This document shows positions 1 to 13,218 of a DNA stretch of 64,000 nucleotides, piece by piece. Below the pieces are notes generated by a model. That model did no database searches. It saw nothing but the letters and a program-made list of their open reading frames with translations, and was not told the DNA's origin. The translations under genes were made by a program, and so were the position numbers. This DNA comes from Pohlia nutans (taxonomy: Eukaryota; Streptophyta; Bryopsida; Bryales; Mniaceae): positions 1,878,001-1,942,000 of the forward strand of contig CM040103.1 in assembly GCA_022496805.1 (NCBI GenBank), in the 5' to 3' direction. Every line of letters begins with the position of its first letter. Position 1 is the first letter of the stretch.

Positions 1-41
1 GCGTCCTTTGAACAGCGCTCGTTGCGACGTGAATCGGACCG

Positions 42-48
42 TATAAAA
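42..48 (+). promoter_or_regulatory. TATA box of microgene A1
   Basis: TATAAAA lies 266 bp before the ATG at 314. The same TATAAAAC context occurs at the same distance in front of six of the seven microgene copies. No other ATG lies between this TATA box and the start codon in this copy. Confidence 0.6.
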
Positions 49-313
49 CAGCACCAGAAATTCATTCTTCCTCCACAATTAATCATTCCATCTCAGCTCA
101 GGTGATCATCAACACAAACTGACCACGCTGCAACAAGTGATATATCGAACTTACACCCGGTGCTCCAACCTGATACACGTTGGGCACCAGCTTCTGCTTG
201 ATCTGAAAGGCGCGTTCTTCCTGAGAAACTTTTCTAGCTGTTCCCACTGAAGCTTCATACAGACCTGCCAACATTTGCTTCTCGTATCCTTCCCGAGAGC
301 GTTGCAAAATCTC

Positions 314-472
314 ATGGCGGTGATGGGCGATGGAGGATCATCGAAGTGGAAACCTCCGAAGCAGTCGGCTCGCATGGGCGACGGCGGCTCTTCCAAGTGG
401 AGGCCTCCATCAAATTCTCCCATGGGCGATGGTGGCTCTTCCAAGTGGAGGCCTCCTTCAAAACGTGAATGA
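314..472 (+). CDS. 52-aa repeat microprotein, copy A1
   Basis: The product has 52 residues. After MAVM come three copies of GDGGSSKW(K/R)PP at residues 5-15, 22-32 and 38-48, and it ends in KRE. I do not recognise the family. There is no signal peptide or membrane segment; the product is basic and rich in Gly, Ser and Pro with one Trp per repeat. The ATG is the first one downstream of the TATA box. The in-frame extension back to 275 starts with TTG, so I reject it as the start. Between the three repeats most base differences are third-position and silent (GAT/GAC, GGA/GGC/GGT, TCA/TCT, CCG/CCA/CCT), which suggests selection on the peptide. Function unknown; a structural peptide, a regulator or a peptide precursor are all possible. 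Confidence 0.7.
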   Translation: MAVMGDGGSSKWKPPKQSARMGDGGSSKWRPPSNSPMGDGGSSKWRPPSKRE

Positions 473-2155
473 AACGAGTATATTGGCAAGACAAGTACTG
501 GTCGAGATCAGGCACGACTGTCGGCAAATGCAACGAAAGCATGAACTCGAACATCCTGGCACATTCTGTCCTTCGAATGTTGCGACAGTGTATTCAATCG
601 GAGAATGAATTGCCATCGTCAATGGATGCCTGAGCCAGCAAGATCTTCCGGCAGAACATGAATGAGCTGCCCGTCAGTCTCATCAAAGTTCCACATCAAT
701 CCGTTTCGAATAGAATATACTTGTGTAAAATCCATGAGCTCCGAGCTCGCAATTAATTCTTTGTACAGATTCTTTTGACAGCAATAGATGATTAGAGTAG
801 TTCCTGATTCTTTATTCACCCGTGGATCTCAGAATATTGTCACCACAACAATTTGACAACAGTAAAATTCTACAGCTTTCATTGTGAGACTGCTCATGTT
901 TTAACGCATCATATACCACTTTATTTTTAAAAAAAAATTGTATACATGTCACTGTTCAGATGATTGAAACATTTGTGAGGTTACGCTCTTGACTGCTTCT
1001 TGTTGGGCAGAATTGTTGCTGCCGCTCTTTTCTGAGCTAAATTCTAGCTGTGGGCACCAATAAAATACTAAACTTAAACCTCCTCGAGTAGGTCTTAATT
1101 CCAATGTCAAAGCAACCAGTCAGAATAAACCATTGCAAAAAGGATGAATTGCACCCCTCTGCTAGATTAAGCGTTTGGCAGGCATTAATTCCATGGGTAG
1201 ACAGTTGATACCTTACCTCCAATCGGATTCATGAGTTGTAGTCGGTAGCGACATATTGAAAATAAGAAGCGCTCAAAGTACGAGTAATTAATCATAAAAT
1301 TTACAGGCATCACAAATTTATGGCTCGTGTACTGTACACTGAATTCAGATGTATGCTTCTCTGACTATGTGACTATGTGTGGACTCTTTAAACCTAAGTA
1401 GCAACTAGGCAGCACGTGTGTATTCCCTCAAGTGATATTACCTATGTATCAACTCTTAAGCGTTCATAATACAATTACCAAGTCAAACCTCATCAATTCT
1501 TCACACTTTTAAATATATCATATTTTTCTGGTATTTTTGCATATAACGTATTGTTAACCCAAAAATCCCGTGATTTTCTCATAATTATTTAAACAAAAAT
1601 AAAATTTATAAGATTTTACCAAAGTATATTTTTGTAAAAACCATAGTAATTAAAAATATGTTTAGAGTACTATGAATGTTTTAGCAAGAACGTAAATAAT
1701 AGTGATGAACAACAAGGTATAGGTGGCATGCCTCATAACCTTGCATAAAAGGAAATTCAATAGAAAAAATTTCCGGTAAAACTTTTAGGATTTTGAGCTT
1801 TAAAGTTCTTTGAAAAACATAATTTCAACAATTTTGAAGAATGGTAAATTGAATTAAAAAGTAGAAAATAGTCTCCACACTTTCATTGTTGAAAATATTT
1901 TCATTTGAAATTAGGAACTAGGTGAAAATCAACGATGGACTGAAAAACGACCAAACATGGCCCTATAGGGCTCCTTGCACGCTTAACCTCTAAATGACAA
2001 AGTCCGTAAGGGCAACACCTAGATATATTATATAACATTACTTCTACATCTTAAATGAAGTTTGGTTCAAAAGTAAAAATTAGAAGCATGATGTTAAGAC
2101 ACATTTCGTTCAAACCAGACCACATTTTGTTAAAATTGAATTAGAAGACTAGAAA

Positions 2156-2295
2156 AGTAATGGGGAGTGCTACCCTTTTCAATAGAGATAGGTCCCAAAT
2201 TTCTGTACAATACTCTTTTTCCACGAATAAGAGTATTGTGAAAGAAATTGGGGACCTGTCTCCATTGTGAAGGGCAGCTAGCATTCTCCATCACT
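2156..2295. repeat. Small fold-back element (about 140 bp)
   Basis: Two arms of about 60-65 bp are near reverse complements. They start AGTAATGGGGAGTGCTA on the left and AGTGATGGAGAATGCTA when the right end is read backwards. They meet around 2222-2228. The paralogous AT-rich spacers near 11050 and 49600 lack it, so it looks like an insertion. The duplication is not clear. Confidence 0.5.
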
Positions 2296-4134
2296 TTTTT
2301 AATTTGGTAGTTCAGTTTAAAAAAAATGTGTGTTCAATGTCCTTACGGTCAAACTTCCAAAAACAGTTCTAGATACTCATTTAATGAATTTAGAGTCATT
2401 TACCATTTAAAATTCACCAAAATTACAAATTAAATTTTCAAAATTTGATTTTTGGTATGATTAGTTGAAACTAAACATTTTATTGTAAAATCTAAAAAGG
2501 AAAAAAATTTCAAATGACAAAACATCATTAGTTCCTTGAAATAGTAATTTTATAGCACTAGGATAATATTGAGGTCTTTGTATTTGAAAAATTCCTTCAA
2601 TATTGCAAATGAAATATATGAAACAACACTAGAACATGATCTCTACCCCCAACTTTGACCAAAAAATCAATTCTTGTAAACAATCATTTCTTGACCATGA
2701 GTAATCAATGTTGCTTGGGCTCCGACCATAAAAATAGTCAATCTGTCACTTAAGGGTTTAGGGCGAGCTTCCATGTGAGGATCGGTCTGGTGGAAGGCAG
2801 TAGAAGACAAGAAACGAGGTCTCAACAGTCACCGATACTCCACCCATTTCGGTGGAAGTAAAAATTATACTCCTGAGTTTCACTGATTTTCACCGATTCG
2901 GTGGAGCTCCCCTCTTCTGCGGCCCGATCACCGATCACCCACCCCACATGGAAGTCGGCCCTTAGGGGTAACATGGAAAGAGCACCCCAGGAGCCTGGAT
3001 TGCTCCTCAAGGCATCAAAAGTAGCAATAGTGCTACTGTAGACTGTCTCCTGACAAAAAGATCACTGTCCCTGTGCGTTGAAATAATTCTACCGACTTGC
3101 GCTGTACACAAAATTCGGTTCACACTGCACAGAAATTTCAATCGAATTCAGGTCAGCTACCCTGCAGGGATGTCAACTCCTCCTTTCCCAGAGGACGTGG
3201 TACAAAACTAGAAGAATTGGAAAAGGTGCCAGCGTGCGAACTGGTTCATCTTCTGAAGCTGGACAAACTTTGTGAAGACCGTGACCTAGAAAATCCGTAA
3301 CGAGTGAAATCAATGTCCATTCCACTTCATCCATGGCCATCTCCAAGCTAGAAATTATTAAATGGACGTACAGGCACGTGATGTCGGTAACGGTCCTTTG
3401 ATTTCTCGTCGGCATCACACAGCATGTGGCTGCACTGCACTGAAAAAGTGGCAAACTTCCGGGCGGGATATCATCATTGTTTATTTGTCTGGCCAAAGTT
3501 GACAAAATATATTAGTAACTGTCGAATTTCCATCGATCACACTTTCCCAGGAAACCTCCTGTTCCAGCCTTGGAGGAACTTAGTAACTTCTTACTTTGTC
3601 AACTAGTAGCCAGGACGTGCAATTTGGGTTTCACTGCCAGACGATACTTGCATATATCGTGTCTGCTCATGAGCTAGCCGGCGCCGTTCAACACGATTTC
3701 ATATGAATCCACCGAGTCAGAGTACCCAGTGCTTCGCTTCAAGAATGCGACCTCAAGCTGCGTTTGATCGACTTTGGTCTCTCCGAGCGTCCGCTGATAA
3801 ATTTCAGTCCGCGTCATTTGAACAGAGCTCGTTACGACGGGAATCAGAAAGTACAAAACACCACCAAACCTTCACTCTTCCTCAGAAATAAATCTACCGT
3901 AGTTCAGTGATCGATCAACACACACTGAACACGCTGCAGCACGTACTCGGAGCTCCAATTCGACACACGCAATCCGATCGTTCTGTTTTCTGGGACGACA
4001 TTCTTCTTGACAACTGATTTTGTTGATCCAAGCTTTATACCGACCGGGTGTCACCTCTCATTATTATCTGTAGAGCTTTATATTAAGTTTAAGCCCACAA
4101 GTCCATCGATCAAAGTTCGAGAGCATATAAAGTA

Positions 4135-4293
4135 ATGGCAGTGATGGGCGATGGGGGATCATCGAAGTGGAGACCGCCGAAGCAATCGGGTCGCATGGGC
4201 GATGGCGGCTCTTCCAAATGGAGACCTCCATCCAAGTCTCCCACGGGCGATGGTGGCTCCTCCAAGTGGCGACCTCCGTCTAAGCGTCAATGA
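4135..4293 (+). CDS. 52-aa repeat microprotein, copy B1
   Basis: Type B copy of the 52-residue protein. The three GDGGSSKWRPP repeats are intact, the third is preceded by SPT instead of SPM, and the end is KRQ. Length is exactly that of all the other copies. The upstream TATA box has decayed to TACAAAA (3852-3858), so this copy may be weakly expressed or silent even though the frame is open. The ATG is the first one after that position. The 5' leader differs from type A and includes a conserved stretch around 3900-4080. Confidence 0.65.
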   Translation: MAVMGDGGSSKWRPPKQSGRMGDGGSSKWRPPSKSPTGDGGSSKWRPPSKRQ

Positions 4294-4840
4294 AACTGGT
4301 TGATTAGAAAGGCGACAGTTAATCAAGTTCATGCACGACTGTCCACAACTGACAACGATAGCATCAACAGGAACAATCCGGCGAACTTTTCCAATCCTTC
4401 ACCGCAATGGATTCTACAATAGCGGGATTAATTACAAATGAATGCCGGAGCTTGCTTGCTTCAATCTGCAGAAAAATTTGAATTGAATGAGCTGTCCGTC
4501 GATCTGGACCTCTGAAACAGCAAGCGCTGCTGGTCTAACTTCATTCCTTGAATTACAATTCATGAATGCTCACCAGTCTTTTGTACAGATTCATTTGACA
4601 GAAGTAGTCTAGGACTAGAGTAGCTAGCTCCTCATTCTTTATGCACGCATCGATACCAAGATGTTGTGACAATGATTTGACTGTAATTCTACAGCTTTCA
4701 TTGAAGCTGCTCATCTGTTATCAAAATATGTACATAACTATATACATGAAAGGATTCAATGATTGATTAAACGATTTGGATGTGCGTTTGGTTATTGTCT
4801 CTCAATGCTGCTGCAGCTCGTTTCTGATCACGGTTGTGCA

Positions 4841-7800
4841 CAAACACTGTTATGTACATACTGCACTTTTACTTAAAGCAGGTTGTCAGACTCTATAATT
4901 TCAGCTGTGAAATCCTGTTGCCTGTTTCCAAATTGGATACATGACGATTCAGAGCCCTGGAATCTCATCTCATAGTACTAACCTGTAAATAATAGAGATT
5001 TTAAATTTAGTTTCCTAATTGCCTCCATTCTCGGAGCACAAGTCTTGAACTCTGACACCCCGTTCAGTGACACCGACAGAGTGAGATGGATCAGGAGAAA
5101 GTACTGGTGATTTTGCTAGAGTAAAGCAGGACTAGTCAGAATTGAGATTCTTCTTTGCTATCAATATAAATGTCGACAGGGGCCGGTTGAATTTTCCACT
5201 CGTCAAACTTAATGTTAACTTAGATTTCTCATAATTCTGTCCATTGTTCACACTTAGCAAATCATGGCTAGCGAATGAGTGCTAATTGGTTCGTACTTTA
5301 CTTTCTTGCAACTGAACGAGCTTCGATTTATTATAAATAAATTTAAATTATGTAAAAAAACAAAACAGTAATTTTATTGCTGAGGAGCCCCTTGTGAGCG
5401 GCAGCAAAACGTATGTCGTTGCTTAACGTAGGTCTAGGATTGAGCAAGCACAGCTTGCATACTACGAGCTACATTCAACCAGTGTTCTGTGTTCAGCTCA
5501 TAAGTGCTGCTTAATCTTTCAAACCTTGTTATCTTACCGTCACTTGTAGAACAAAATTCTAGTTGTGTGAATCACCTAAGCAATGAATGATGAACAATCC
5601 GTCGGCAGCGGGACCCTAGTACCTATCTAGCTTAAGAATGAAGGTGTCGTCATTACATGTGGCAATCGTACACCAGAGAAGTGGTCCCGGCCGCCGATCG
5701 TCATTACCTATGTGTCTGAGCAGATTGACCAAGTGTTGGCAACTGTCGAATTTTTATCTCACTTTCGCACGAAACCTCCTGCATGTTCCAACCTTGGAGG
5801 AAGTTCCTACCTGCACAGTAGCTTGGACTTTGGACCAGCGTCAACCAAGTACAGAGTGAATTCTCTTAGTACATTGATCAATAGCGGACACTAACTCTTT
5901 TAATTAGTGATAGGAGGATATGGGAGTGGTCAAGGAATAGGTGGTTGATTTTCTGCTTCTTGTGCACATTTTTTTTTTTAGGAACACGGGTTCAGATCTA
6001 TGCCAAATTACGAGGACCCTTTCTCCATTAGCACAATCCTGTGAGGAAACCGATTGAAGTGCATCTCAGCATAGCTAGCGCGGAGTATTCCAACTCTGGT
6101 AGTTGACATTACTAGTTGTGACTTTTGTGGTTTTTGTTGTTGGTTGTTTGTTTCTGTAATTGTGAGCAACCCTTAGTCGTACTAGCGATAAGTACCTTGA
6201 TTTTCTGATTTTCTGCTCGACTCATAAGAAACATGGATTCGGGTTCCGAAGACAATTCTCGGGGCGATCGGTACACCCCTCCTCCTCGACCGCCGCCCGT
6301 CACATGGACTTCCAGGCCTGTTGGTCGCCCTGTGTATCCTGTTGCTGGAGGCTGACGATGGATGCCGATGCACATAAGCTATTAGAGCATCTTCAATCGT
6401 GCCTCTTCTAAGGGTCCCGCCATCTATCTTTCCCCTTTCCTTTCGTATGTCTCTTTGACACAAATGGTTGGTGTGGCTTTTGCCCCATCCATAGCATGTC
6501 AAGAACCAAAGTTGTGGTGACGTGGCTCTCTGTGCTAGGTGAAGGAGTGGAAGACAGGCCGAAAATTCCAAGGTATAAGTTCGAGGTCGCCCGCCCGGGA
6601 AACTGTCAATTCCGCCAGTAAAACAAAATTCACGTTTCTACAGAATTGAACTTCAGCAGAGTTAGAGTGAATGAATGCTGCTTGAAGGCCGAGAAGCTGG
6701 AGCTCAAAATCTATCTCAATCAAATCATTCACAGCTGTGCATGTGAGTAAGGCAAGGCTGAAGAATGTTGTCATTGCAAAGGCGGTCTTGGATTTAATGT
6801 ACAATTTTCGAATTCGGCATTGGAGGAGATAGATCACATTCGAAAACTTTCTCACTTGTATTTATGTTCAGCGTCGTTGTGCGTGTCCGACTTAAGTTTC
6901 TGTCTGTGCACTGAACTTAGTGGGGAATCCATGATCTCCGCTAAATATAGGATGTGAGAGCTTCGAGAGGCGTTCCAGTCAACTCCGGTAACTAAACGGC
7001 CCCAACTGTGCCCCCACTCGCGCATATTCTGGAAATCACTCACTCAGACGAAACTGTCGGGATTTGGATGTCAGGTGAATGTTGTGGGAACTTGTTTTAA
7101 AATTGCATGGTCATGACTAATAGAGTTCCTTTTCTCGAATGGATGCGTCCCACCTATAGAATCTCATAAGCCCTCACTGAAGTCGGCTAGCAGGTTGCTG
7201 AGTTGAAACTAAAGGCCATGCCAATGAATATAATTATTGGACAGATATGGGGATGCCCATGGCCATGGCTTGTTTGTGTTTATTTACTTTTACAAATTTG
7301 GGCATGGCCATGTCCACCATTACAGCCTCTCCATGATGACCTCAAAAAGTCCATAGATTCATCAACTCATTTTTATTTGGCACAATGGGTATAGATCATT
7401 TCTGTGATTGGCAGTGCACTTCTGTGATTAGCCACAGGCTAAGAGATGGGATCTGAAAGAAGTTCAAATGTGTGGTGTTCATGCAATGGTATGTGGTGCT
7501 TAAATTCGTGATGCCTACTTGTTCAATCTTTTCATTGTCTGGCACTTTAACTACTATCAGCCATAGTTCATCGGATTGAAGATCAAGTATGTTGAACTTA
7601 ATTTACCCAGGCACTTATTTATATTACAAAAGATTTAGAAGTAGATATCCAACATACTACAGGATGCTACAAAGTGCTACATATAAATGAAGTTAGACTC
7701 CTAAATTTGATTTTAAATTACTCATTGTTCAAGACCATGAAAATGATCCTTTTTGTATATAAACTTAACAACTATGTAATAAAATTGTAAATTCTCAATT

Positions 7801-8865
7801 TTAACTTACTAAAAAAGTCAATATGCTAATACACTCTTTTTAAGGAAAATTCCATATATAGAATGACATAGAAATTTAGTAAACTTATATTATGATATAT
7901 GCATTTCTATATATTCTCTTCAAAAAGTCACAGTGATTGAAATAAAATGTGAAAATTTATAATTGACTAATTTGGATATTTACCTATCTGCTAAAAGGGA
8001 CACTTTTGTTGATACCACCATTTCAGGAAGGGCTAAAATCTTCAACCACATTATAGAGTTATCCCTAAAGTCCATCAAATTTTGAAGAAGATATCGTGAA
8101 TTTTTTTTATTATGCTATTATTTCTTCACTTCAAATAGTTAGAAGGTGTAGAAGATCTTGGTGGTTTATCATTATTAGGTGTGTAAGAGCTTGGTGATCT
8201 TCAAAAGTTTTTTAGCTCCAAAAAAGGAGCTAAAACACTTTTGAAAACTTTTGAAGATCACCAAGCTCTTACACACCTAATAATGATAAACCACCAAGAT
8301 CTTCTACACCTTCTAACTATTTGAAGTGAAGAAATAATAGCATAATAAAAAAAATTCACGATATCTTCTTCAAAATTTGATGGACTTTAAGGATAGCTCT
8401 TGTGTATTCACTAAATTGGAAAAAAATCACTATACATGTCATTTTGTACCTTTTGTCACTGGACTAATTATTATTCAATGATTTTTCAAAGCTGAAATTT
8501 TTAACTCACACCAAACTATCCCTAGATACCTCAATTCCCATTGAAACTTCCATTAATTGTTTCAAAGGAACTCTTTTAATATTATTCACTTCTTTGAAGA
8601 ACTTGAGAGTCAATCAGACAATGTCAGAGACTTCTAAAAGATGAAAAAAAATCAATAAATTGACATAGAGTATTCTTTGATGACTTTTAGTACTAAGTCT
8701 ACCACTTGGAATATGATATATATTAGATATTCGCTCAGTCGACTGCATACTACATGAATTTTGTGCTAATTGCTCATTACCCCTTGTCAATCATTATCAA
8801 TGTGGCTACCGACCGTTCTGTTCATTCGAAGGTCGGTTATATGGTACATTGGTACCATTTGAACT
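4841..8865. other. Spacer between the two inverted arms; no convincing gene
   Basis: About 4 kb separates the inverted units. The part at 5030-7200 is less AT-rich and contains only short frames. One minus-strand frame at 6535-6855 (106 aa) has a hydrophobic stretch but no recognisable domain, so it is not called. From 7400 to 8860 the DNA is AT-rich and holds the fold-back element at 8055-8400 and nothing else I can identify. Confidence 0.5.
8055..8400. repeat. Near-perfect 346-bp fold-back (hairpin) element
   Basis: The left arm (8055-8219) and right arm (about 8226-8400) are almost perfect reverse complements over roughly 165 bp. Both outer ends carry AGAG(T/C)TATCC(C/T)TAAAG. The loop is only a few A residues around 8220-8225. 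Any transcript would fold into a long duplex, the structure of a young fold-back MITE or of an siRNA or miRNA precursor. No open frame lies inside. Confidence 0.8.
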
Positions 8866-9387
8866 GATCAGAAACGAGCTGCAGCAACATTGAGAGACAA
8901 GAACCAAACGCACATTCAAATCGTTCAATCAATCATTGTTCAAATGCTTTCATGTATATAGTTCTGTACATAATTTGATAACAGAGGAGCAGCTTCAATG
9001 AAAGCTGTAGAATTATTTTCAAATCATTGTCACAACATCTTGGTATTGATGTGTGCATAAAGTATCAGGAGCTACTCTAGTCCTAGACTACTTCTGTCAA
9101 ATGAATCTGTACAAAAGACTGGTGAGCTAGAATTGTAATTCATGGAATGAAGTTAGAGCAGCGCTAGCTGTTTCAGAGGTCCAGATCGAAGCACAGCTCA
9201 TTCAATTCATATTTTTCTGGAGAAGCAAGCAAGCTCCGGCATTCATTTGTAAATAATCCCGCTATTGTAGAATTCATCAAGGTGAAGGATCAGAACACTT
9301 CGCCGGATTGTTCCTGTTGATGCTTTCGTTGTCAAGTGTGGACAATCGTGCATGAACTTGATTAGTCGCCTTTCCAATTCAGCAGTT

Positions 9388-9546
9388 TCATTGACGCTTA
9401 GACGGAGGTCGCCACTTGGAGGAGCCACCATCGCCCGTGGGAGACTTGGATGGAGGCCTCCATTTGGAAGAGCCACCATCGCCCATGCGACCCGACTGCT
9501 TCGGAGGTCTCCACTTCGATGATCCCCCATCGCCCATCACTGCCAT
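9388..9546 (-). CDS. 52-aa repeat microprotein, copy B2
   Basis: Intact type B copy with three GDGGSSKWRPP repeats, spacers KQSGRM and SKSPT, ending KRQ. It shares the SPT variant with B1, which fits their origin by inverted duplication. TTTTATA at 9827-9833 is TATAAAA on the coding strand, 281 bp upstream of the ATG. One ATG lies just after the TATA box (about 9814), probably upstream of the transcription start. No other ATG intervenes. Confidence 0.68.
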   Translation of the reverse strand: MAVMGDGGSSKWRPPKQSGRMGDGGSSKWRPPSKSPTGDGGSSKWRPPSKRQ

Positions 9547-9826
9547 TGCTTTATGTGCTCTCGAACTTAGATCGATGGACTAGCGGGCTTAATTAGACTT
9601 AATATAAAGCTCTCCAGATAATAATGGGAAGTGACAGCCGGTCGGTGTAAAGCTTGGATCAACAAAATCAGTTGTCAGGAAGAATGCCGTTCCAGCAAAC
9701 AGAAGGAACGGATTGCGTGTGTCAAATTGGAGCTCCGGGTAAGTGCTGCAGCGTGTTCAGTATGTGTTGATCGATTACTGAACTGAGATAGAATTATTGT
9801 TGAGGAAGAGTGCATTTTTAGTGGTG

Positions 9827-9833
9827 TTTTATA
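9827..9833 (-). promoter_or_regulatory. TATA box of microgene B2
   Basis: TATAAAA on the minus strand in the conserved context AAGTATAAAACACC, placed as in the other copies. Upstream lies a conserved GTCAGCGGACGC block shared by all copies. Confidence 0.55.
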
Positions 9834-11841
9834 CTTTCTGATTCCCGTCGTAACGAGCTCTGTTCAAATGACGCGGACAGAAATATGTCAGCGGACGCCC
9901 CGACAGACCAAAGTTGATCAAACGCATGCAGCTTGAGGTCACATTCTTGAAGCGAAGCTCTGGGTACTCTGACTCGGTGGATTCATGTGAATTCGTGTTG
10001 AACGGCGCCGGCTAGCTCATGACCAGACACGATATATGCAAGTGCTCACTTGTCGTCTGGCAGTGAAACCCAATGTGCACGTCCTAGCTACTAGTTGACA
10101 CAGTAGGAAGTTACTAAGTTCCTCCAAGGTTGGAACAGGAGGTTTCCTGGGAAAATGTGATCGATGGAGTTTCGACAGTTACTAATATATTCAATGGTCA
10201 ACTTTGGCCACATACACAGAAATAATGATGATCTGCCGCCGGAAGTTTGCCACTTCTGTAGTACTGTACAGCCACATGCTCTGTGATGACGAGAAATCAA
10301 ATTACTGTTACCGACATCACGTGCCTCTACGTCCATTTAATCTCTAGGTTGGAGATGGCTATGAATGAAGTGGAATGGACATTCACTCCGAGTTATCGAT
10401 CTTCTAGGTCCACGGTCTTCACAAAGTTTGTCCAGCTTCAGGAGGTGAACCAGTGCGCACGCTGGCACCTTTTCCAATTCTTCTAGTTTTGTGCCACGTT
10501 TTCTGGTAAAGGAGGAGTTGACATCCCCAGGCCGGAGGGTAGCTGACCTGAATTCGATTGAAATTTCTGTGCACTGTGAACCGAATTTTGTGCACAGCGG
10601 AAGTCGGTAGAATTATTCAACGCACAGGGACAGTGATCTTTTTTGTCAGGAGACAGTTTGGCACTTTTGGTACTTTTCATGGCTTGAGGAGCAATCCAGG
10701 CTCTTGCCAGGATGCTCCTTTCATGTAAACCCTAGACCCCTAAGTGTCGGACTGACCATTTTCGGGTCGCAGCCCAAAGAGCAGGCGCCCATGGTTGGAA
10801 ATGAGTAAATGACATTTTTCAAGATTCGATTTTGGTATCAAAATTGGGACCAATAGAGATCATGTTATAATGTTGTTTGATATATTTCACTTGCAATATT
10901 GAGGTTCACTGAGGAATTTTCAATGACAGACCTCAATATTGTCCTAGTGTTAAAAATTTACTATTTCAAGAATTTAAAGATGTTTTGATATTTGAAATGT
11001 TTTCCTTTTTAAATTTTAAAATAAAATGTCTAGTTTCTAAAGAATCATACCAAATTCTAAATTCTAGAAATAAAATTTTAAAAATTTGGTGAATTCTGAA
11101 TGGTAAATGCTTCTAATTAAAATTCATTAAATGAATATCTAAAACTATTTTTGGAAGTTTGACCGTACAGGTAATAAATAATTACTTAACATCATGCTGC
11201 AGATTTTTTCTTTTGGACCAAACTTCATCAAAGTTGTAAAAGTAACACTTTATAAAACATCTAGGTATTGCTCTTACTCCCTCTTTAATTTAACGGTTAA
11301 GTGCAATGAGCTTCGTGGGGCCATGTTTGGTCATTTTTCAATCCATAGTTGATATTCACCTGGTTGCTAATTTCAAATGAAACATGTGCCAACTATAAAA
11401 GTGTGGAGGCTATCTTTTATTTTTCAGCCCAATTTACCATTCCTCAAAATTGTTGAAATTGTGTGTTTTATAGTACTTTAAAGTTCAAAACTCTAAAATT
11501 CCAATATACAGTGTTGGAATATGGAGATCATACATATAGAAAATTTGGCTCTTATTCTCTCTTTTTTCAAAAATACTTTAGCCAATTTTTTCTAATGTCA
11601 ATAATTGACTACACTAAATGGTGTACTTAATTGGTTTTTGGAATATAGATTTGATGTTTTTTACCACAATTTGTTCAAAGGTGAAGAAAAATAATATTGT
11701 CCTTACAATACATAAGAGTTAGCGACAAGTTGTCATTCACACTTTTATTGAGAGTGCGTTTCAATGTTCATTCCAAATAATGAGAGTGATATGAGGTGGC
11801 ATGCCATATTTCTGTTAAAGTTGCCATATGTCATTGGAATA

Positions 11842-12083
11842 GTACCGCAGGAAGTTTTCAAAACATTAGCCCCTAGGGTTAATGTTGCGGGAGGGGTTAA
11901 AGTGTGCCCCGTTACCCCCCTGGTTTAGCCTTTAGTCCCGGTAATGGGATCATTTTGGGGGCTAAAGTCCAAAGTACAAACAAAATCTGGGATTTTCCGC
12001 TGCGTGTGTAAGGGGGGGCTAATCATGGGGCTAACTCACACTGCGTTAGCCCGAGCTAATGTCCCAAAAACTTCCTGTGGTAC
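11842..12083. mobile_element. 242-bp MITE with TA duplication
   Basis: The ends are inverted repeats of about 17 bp: GTACCGCAGGAAGTTTT at the left and GTACCACAGGAAGTTTT from the right. TA flanks both sides (11840-11841 and 12084-12085). The interior is rich in GGGGCTAA and TTAGCCC blocks. TA duplication and small size fit a nonautonomous Tc1/mariner-type element, though the internal motif also resembles the MITE at 59655-59929. Confidence 0.6.
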
Positions 12084-12127
12084 TAGGCATCCATTTTTTA
12101 TCTCAAGGTCAGTATAAATTAGGTCAT

Positions 12128-12233
12128 TTAAATTAAATAATGTTCCAGTTGAGATATTATATATCCTGACATTAAATACATTAAATTAAATGATGTTCCA
12201 GTTGAGATATAATACATCCTGACATTAAATACG
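12128..12233. repeat. Tandem duplication of about 53 bp
   Basis: Two adjacent copies of about 53 bp share AATGTTCCAGTTGAGATAT and CCTGACATTAAATAC, with few differences. Noncoding. Confidence 0.7.
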
Positions 12234-13218
12234 CCATTCAGTTTACACGAGGCATAAATTTGTGATGTCGGTACATTTTATGATTAATTACTCGTTGAGC
12301 GCTTCTTATTGTCGATGTGTAGATACCGACTACAACTCATGAATCCGATTGGAGGTAATGTATCAATTGTCTATTATGCATGGAATTAATGCCTGCCAAA
12401 CGTTTAATCTAGCAGAGGGCCCGTGCAATTCAACCTTTTTGCAATGGATTATTCTTCTTTCATTAGTGTCGAACCCAAATACACATGTTGAACCTAAAGA
12501 CAGAAAATGTTAAAAATCAGTTCATGCCAATGTATTTCCTTCATTTTAAATTTTAAGGTTGGAATTTGTTGACTGGCTGCTTTGAAATTGAAATTAAGTC
12601 CTACTCTAGGAGGTTTCAGTTCAATATTTTATGGGTGCCCACAGCTAGAATTTAGCTCAGAAAAGAGAGGCAGCAACAATCCTGCCTGACAAGAAGCAAC
12701 GTAACCTCACAAATGTTTCAATCATCTCAATACCGACATGTATACAAGTTTTAATAATACAGTGTTATATAATGCGTTAACACATGAGCAGCCTCAATGA
12801 AAGCTGTAGAATTTTACTGTTGTCAAATTGTTGTTGTGACAATTTTCTGAGATCCATGTGTGAATAAAGAATCAGGAACTACTCTAATCATCTATTGCTG
12901 TCGAATGAATCTGTACAAAGAATTAATTGTGAGCTCGGAGCTCATGGATTTTACCCTTGGGAGTATATACTATTCGAAATGGATTGATCTGGAACTTTGA
13001 TGAGACTGACGGACAGCTCATTCATGTTCTGCCAGAAGATCTTGCTGGCTCAGGCATCCATTGACGATTGATGGCATTTCATTCTTCGATTGAATAGATT
13101 GTCACAGCATTCGAAGGACGGAATGTGCGAGGATGTTCGAGTTCATACTTTCGTTGCATATGCCGACAGTCGTGGTTGATCTCGATCAGTACTTGTCTTG
13201 CCAATAAACTCGATCGTT

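Larger units (their letters stand above)
1..4840. repeat. Unit 1 of the microgene array, inverted relative to the others
   Basis: This segment matches the reverse complement of about 8866-13700. Position 1 pairs with about 13700, and the stretch near 4745-4840 pairs with 8866-8960. It holds one type A microgene (314-472) and one type B microgene (4135-4293), both on +. Between them, 473-4134 has no other gene I can support. It contains the 3' flank of A, an AT-rich spacer (about 1500-2760) with a small fold-back element, and the conserved upstream region of B (about 3000-3850). The match was found by eye; percent identity was not computed. Confidence 0.85.

Noticed and set aside
3097..3606. 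Short frames in the conserved upstream region of B copies
   Set aside because: They are not kept open in the paralogous regions near 10100-10700 and 48600-49200, so the conservation there is not coding.
6112..6855. Two overlapping minus-strand frames as a host gene
   Set aside because: No domain, no splice pattern and no paralogue in other units to test conservation; left uncalled.
9243..9530. Repeat peptides in the alternative frame of the microgene copies
   Set aside because: Any frame of a tandem DNA repeat gives repeat peptides. Only the GDGGSSKW frame is the same length in all seven copies, with silent third-position changes.
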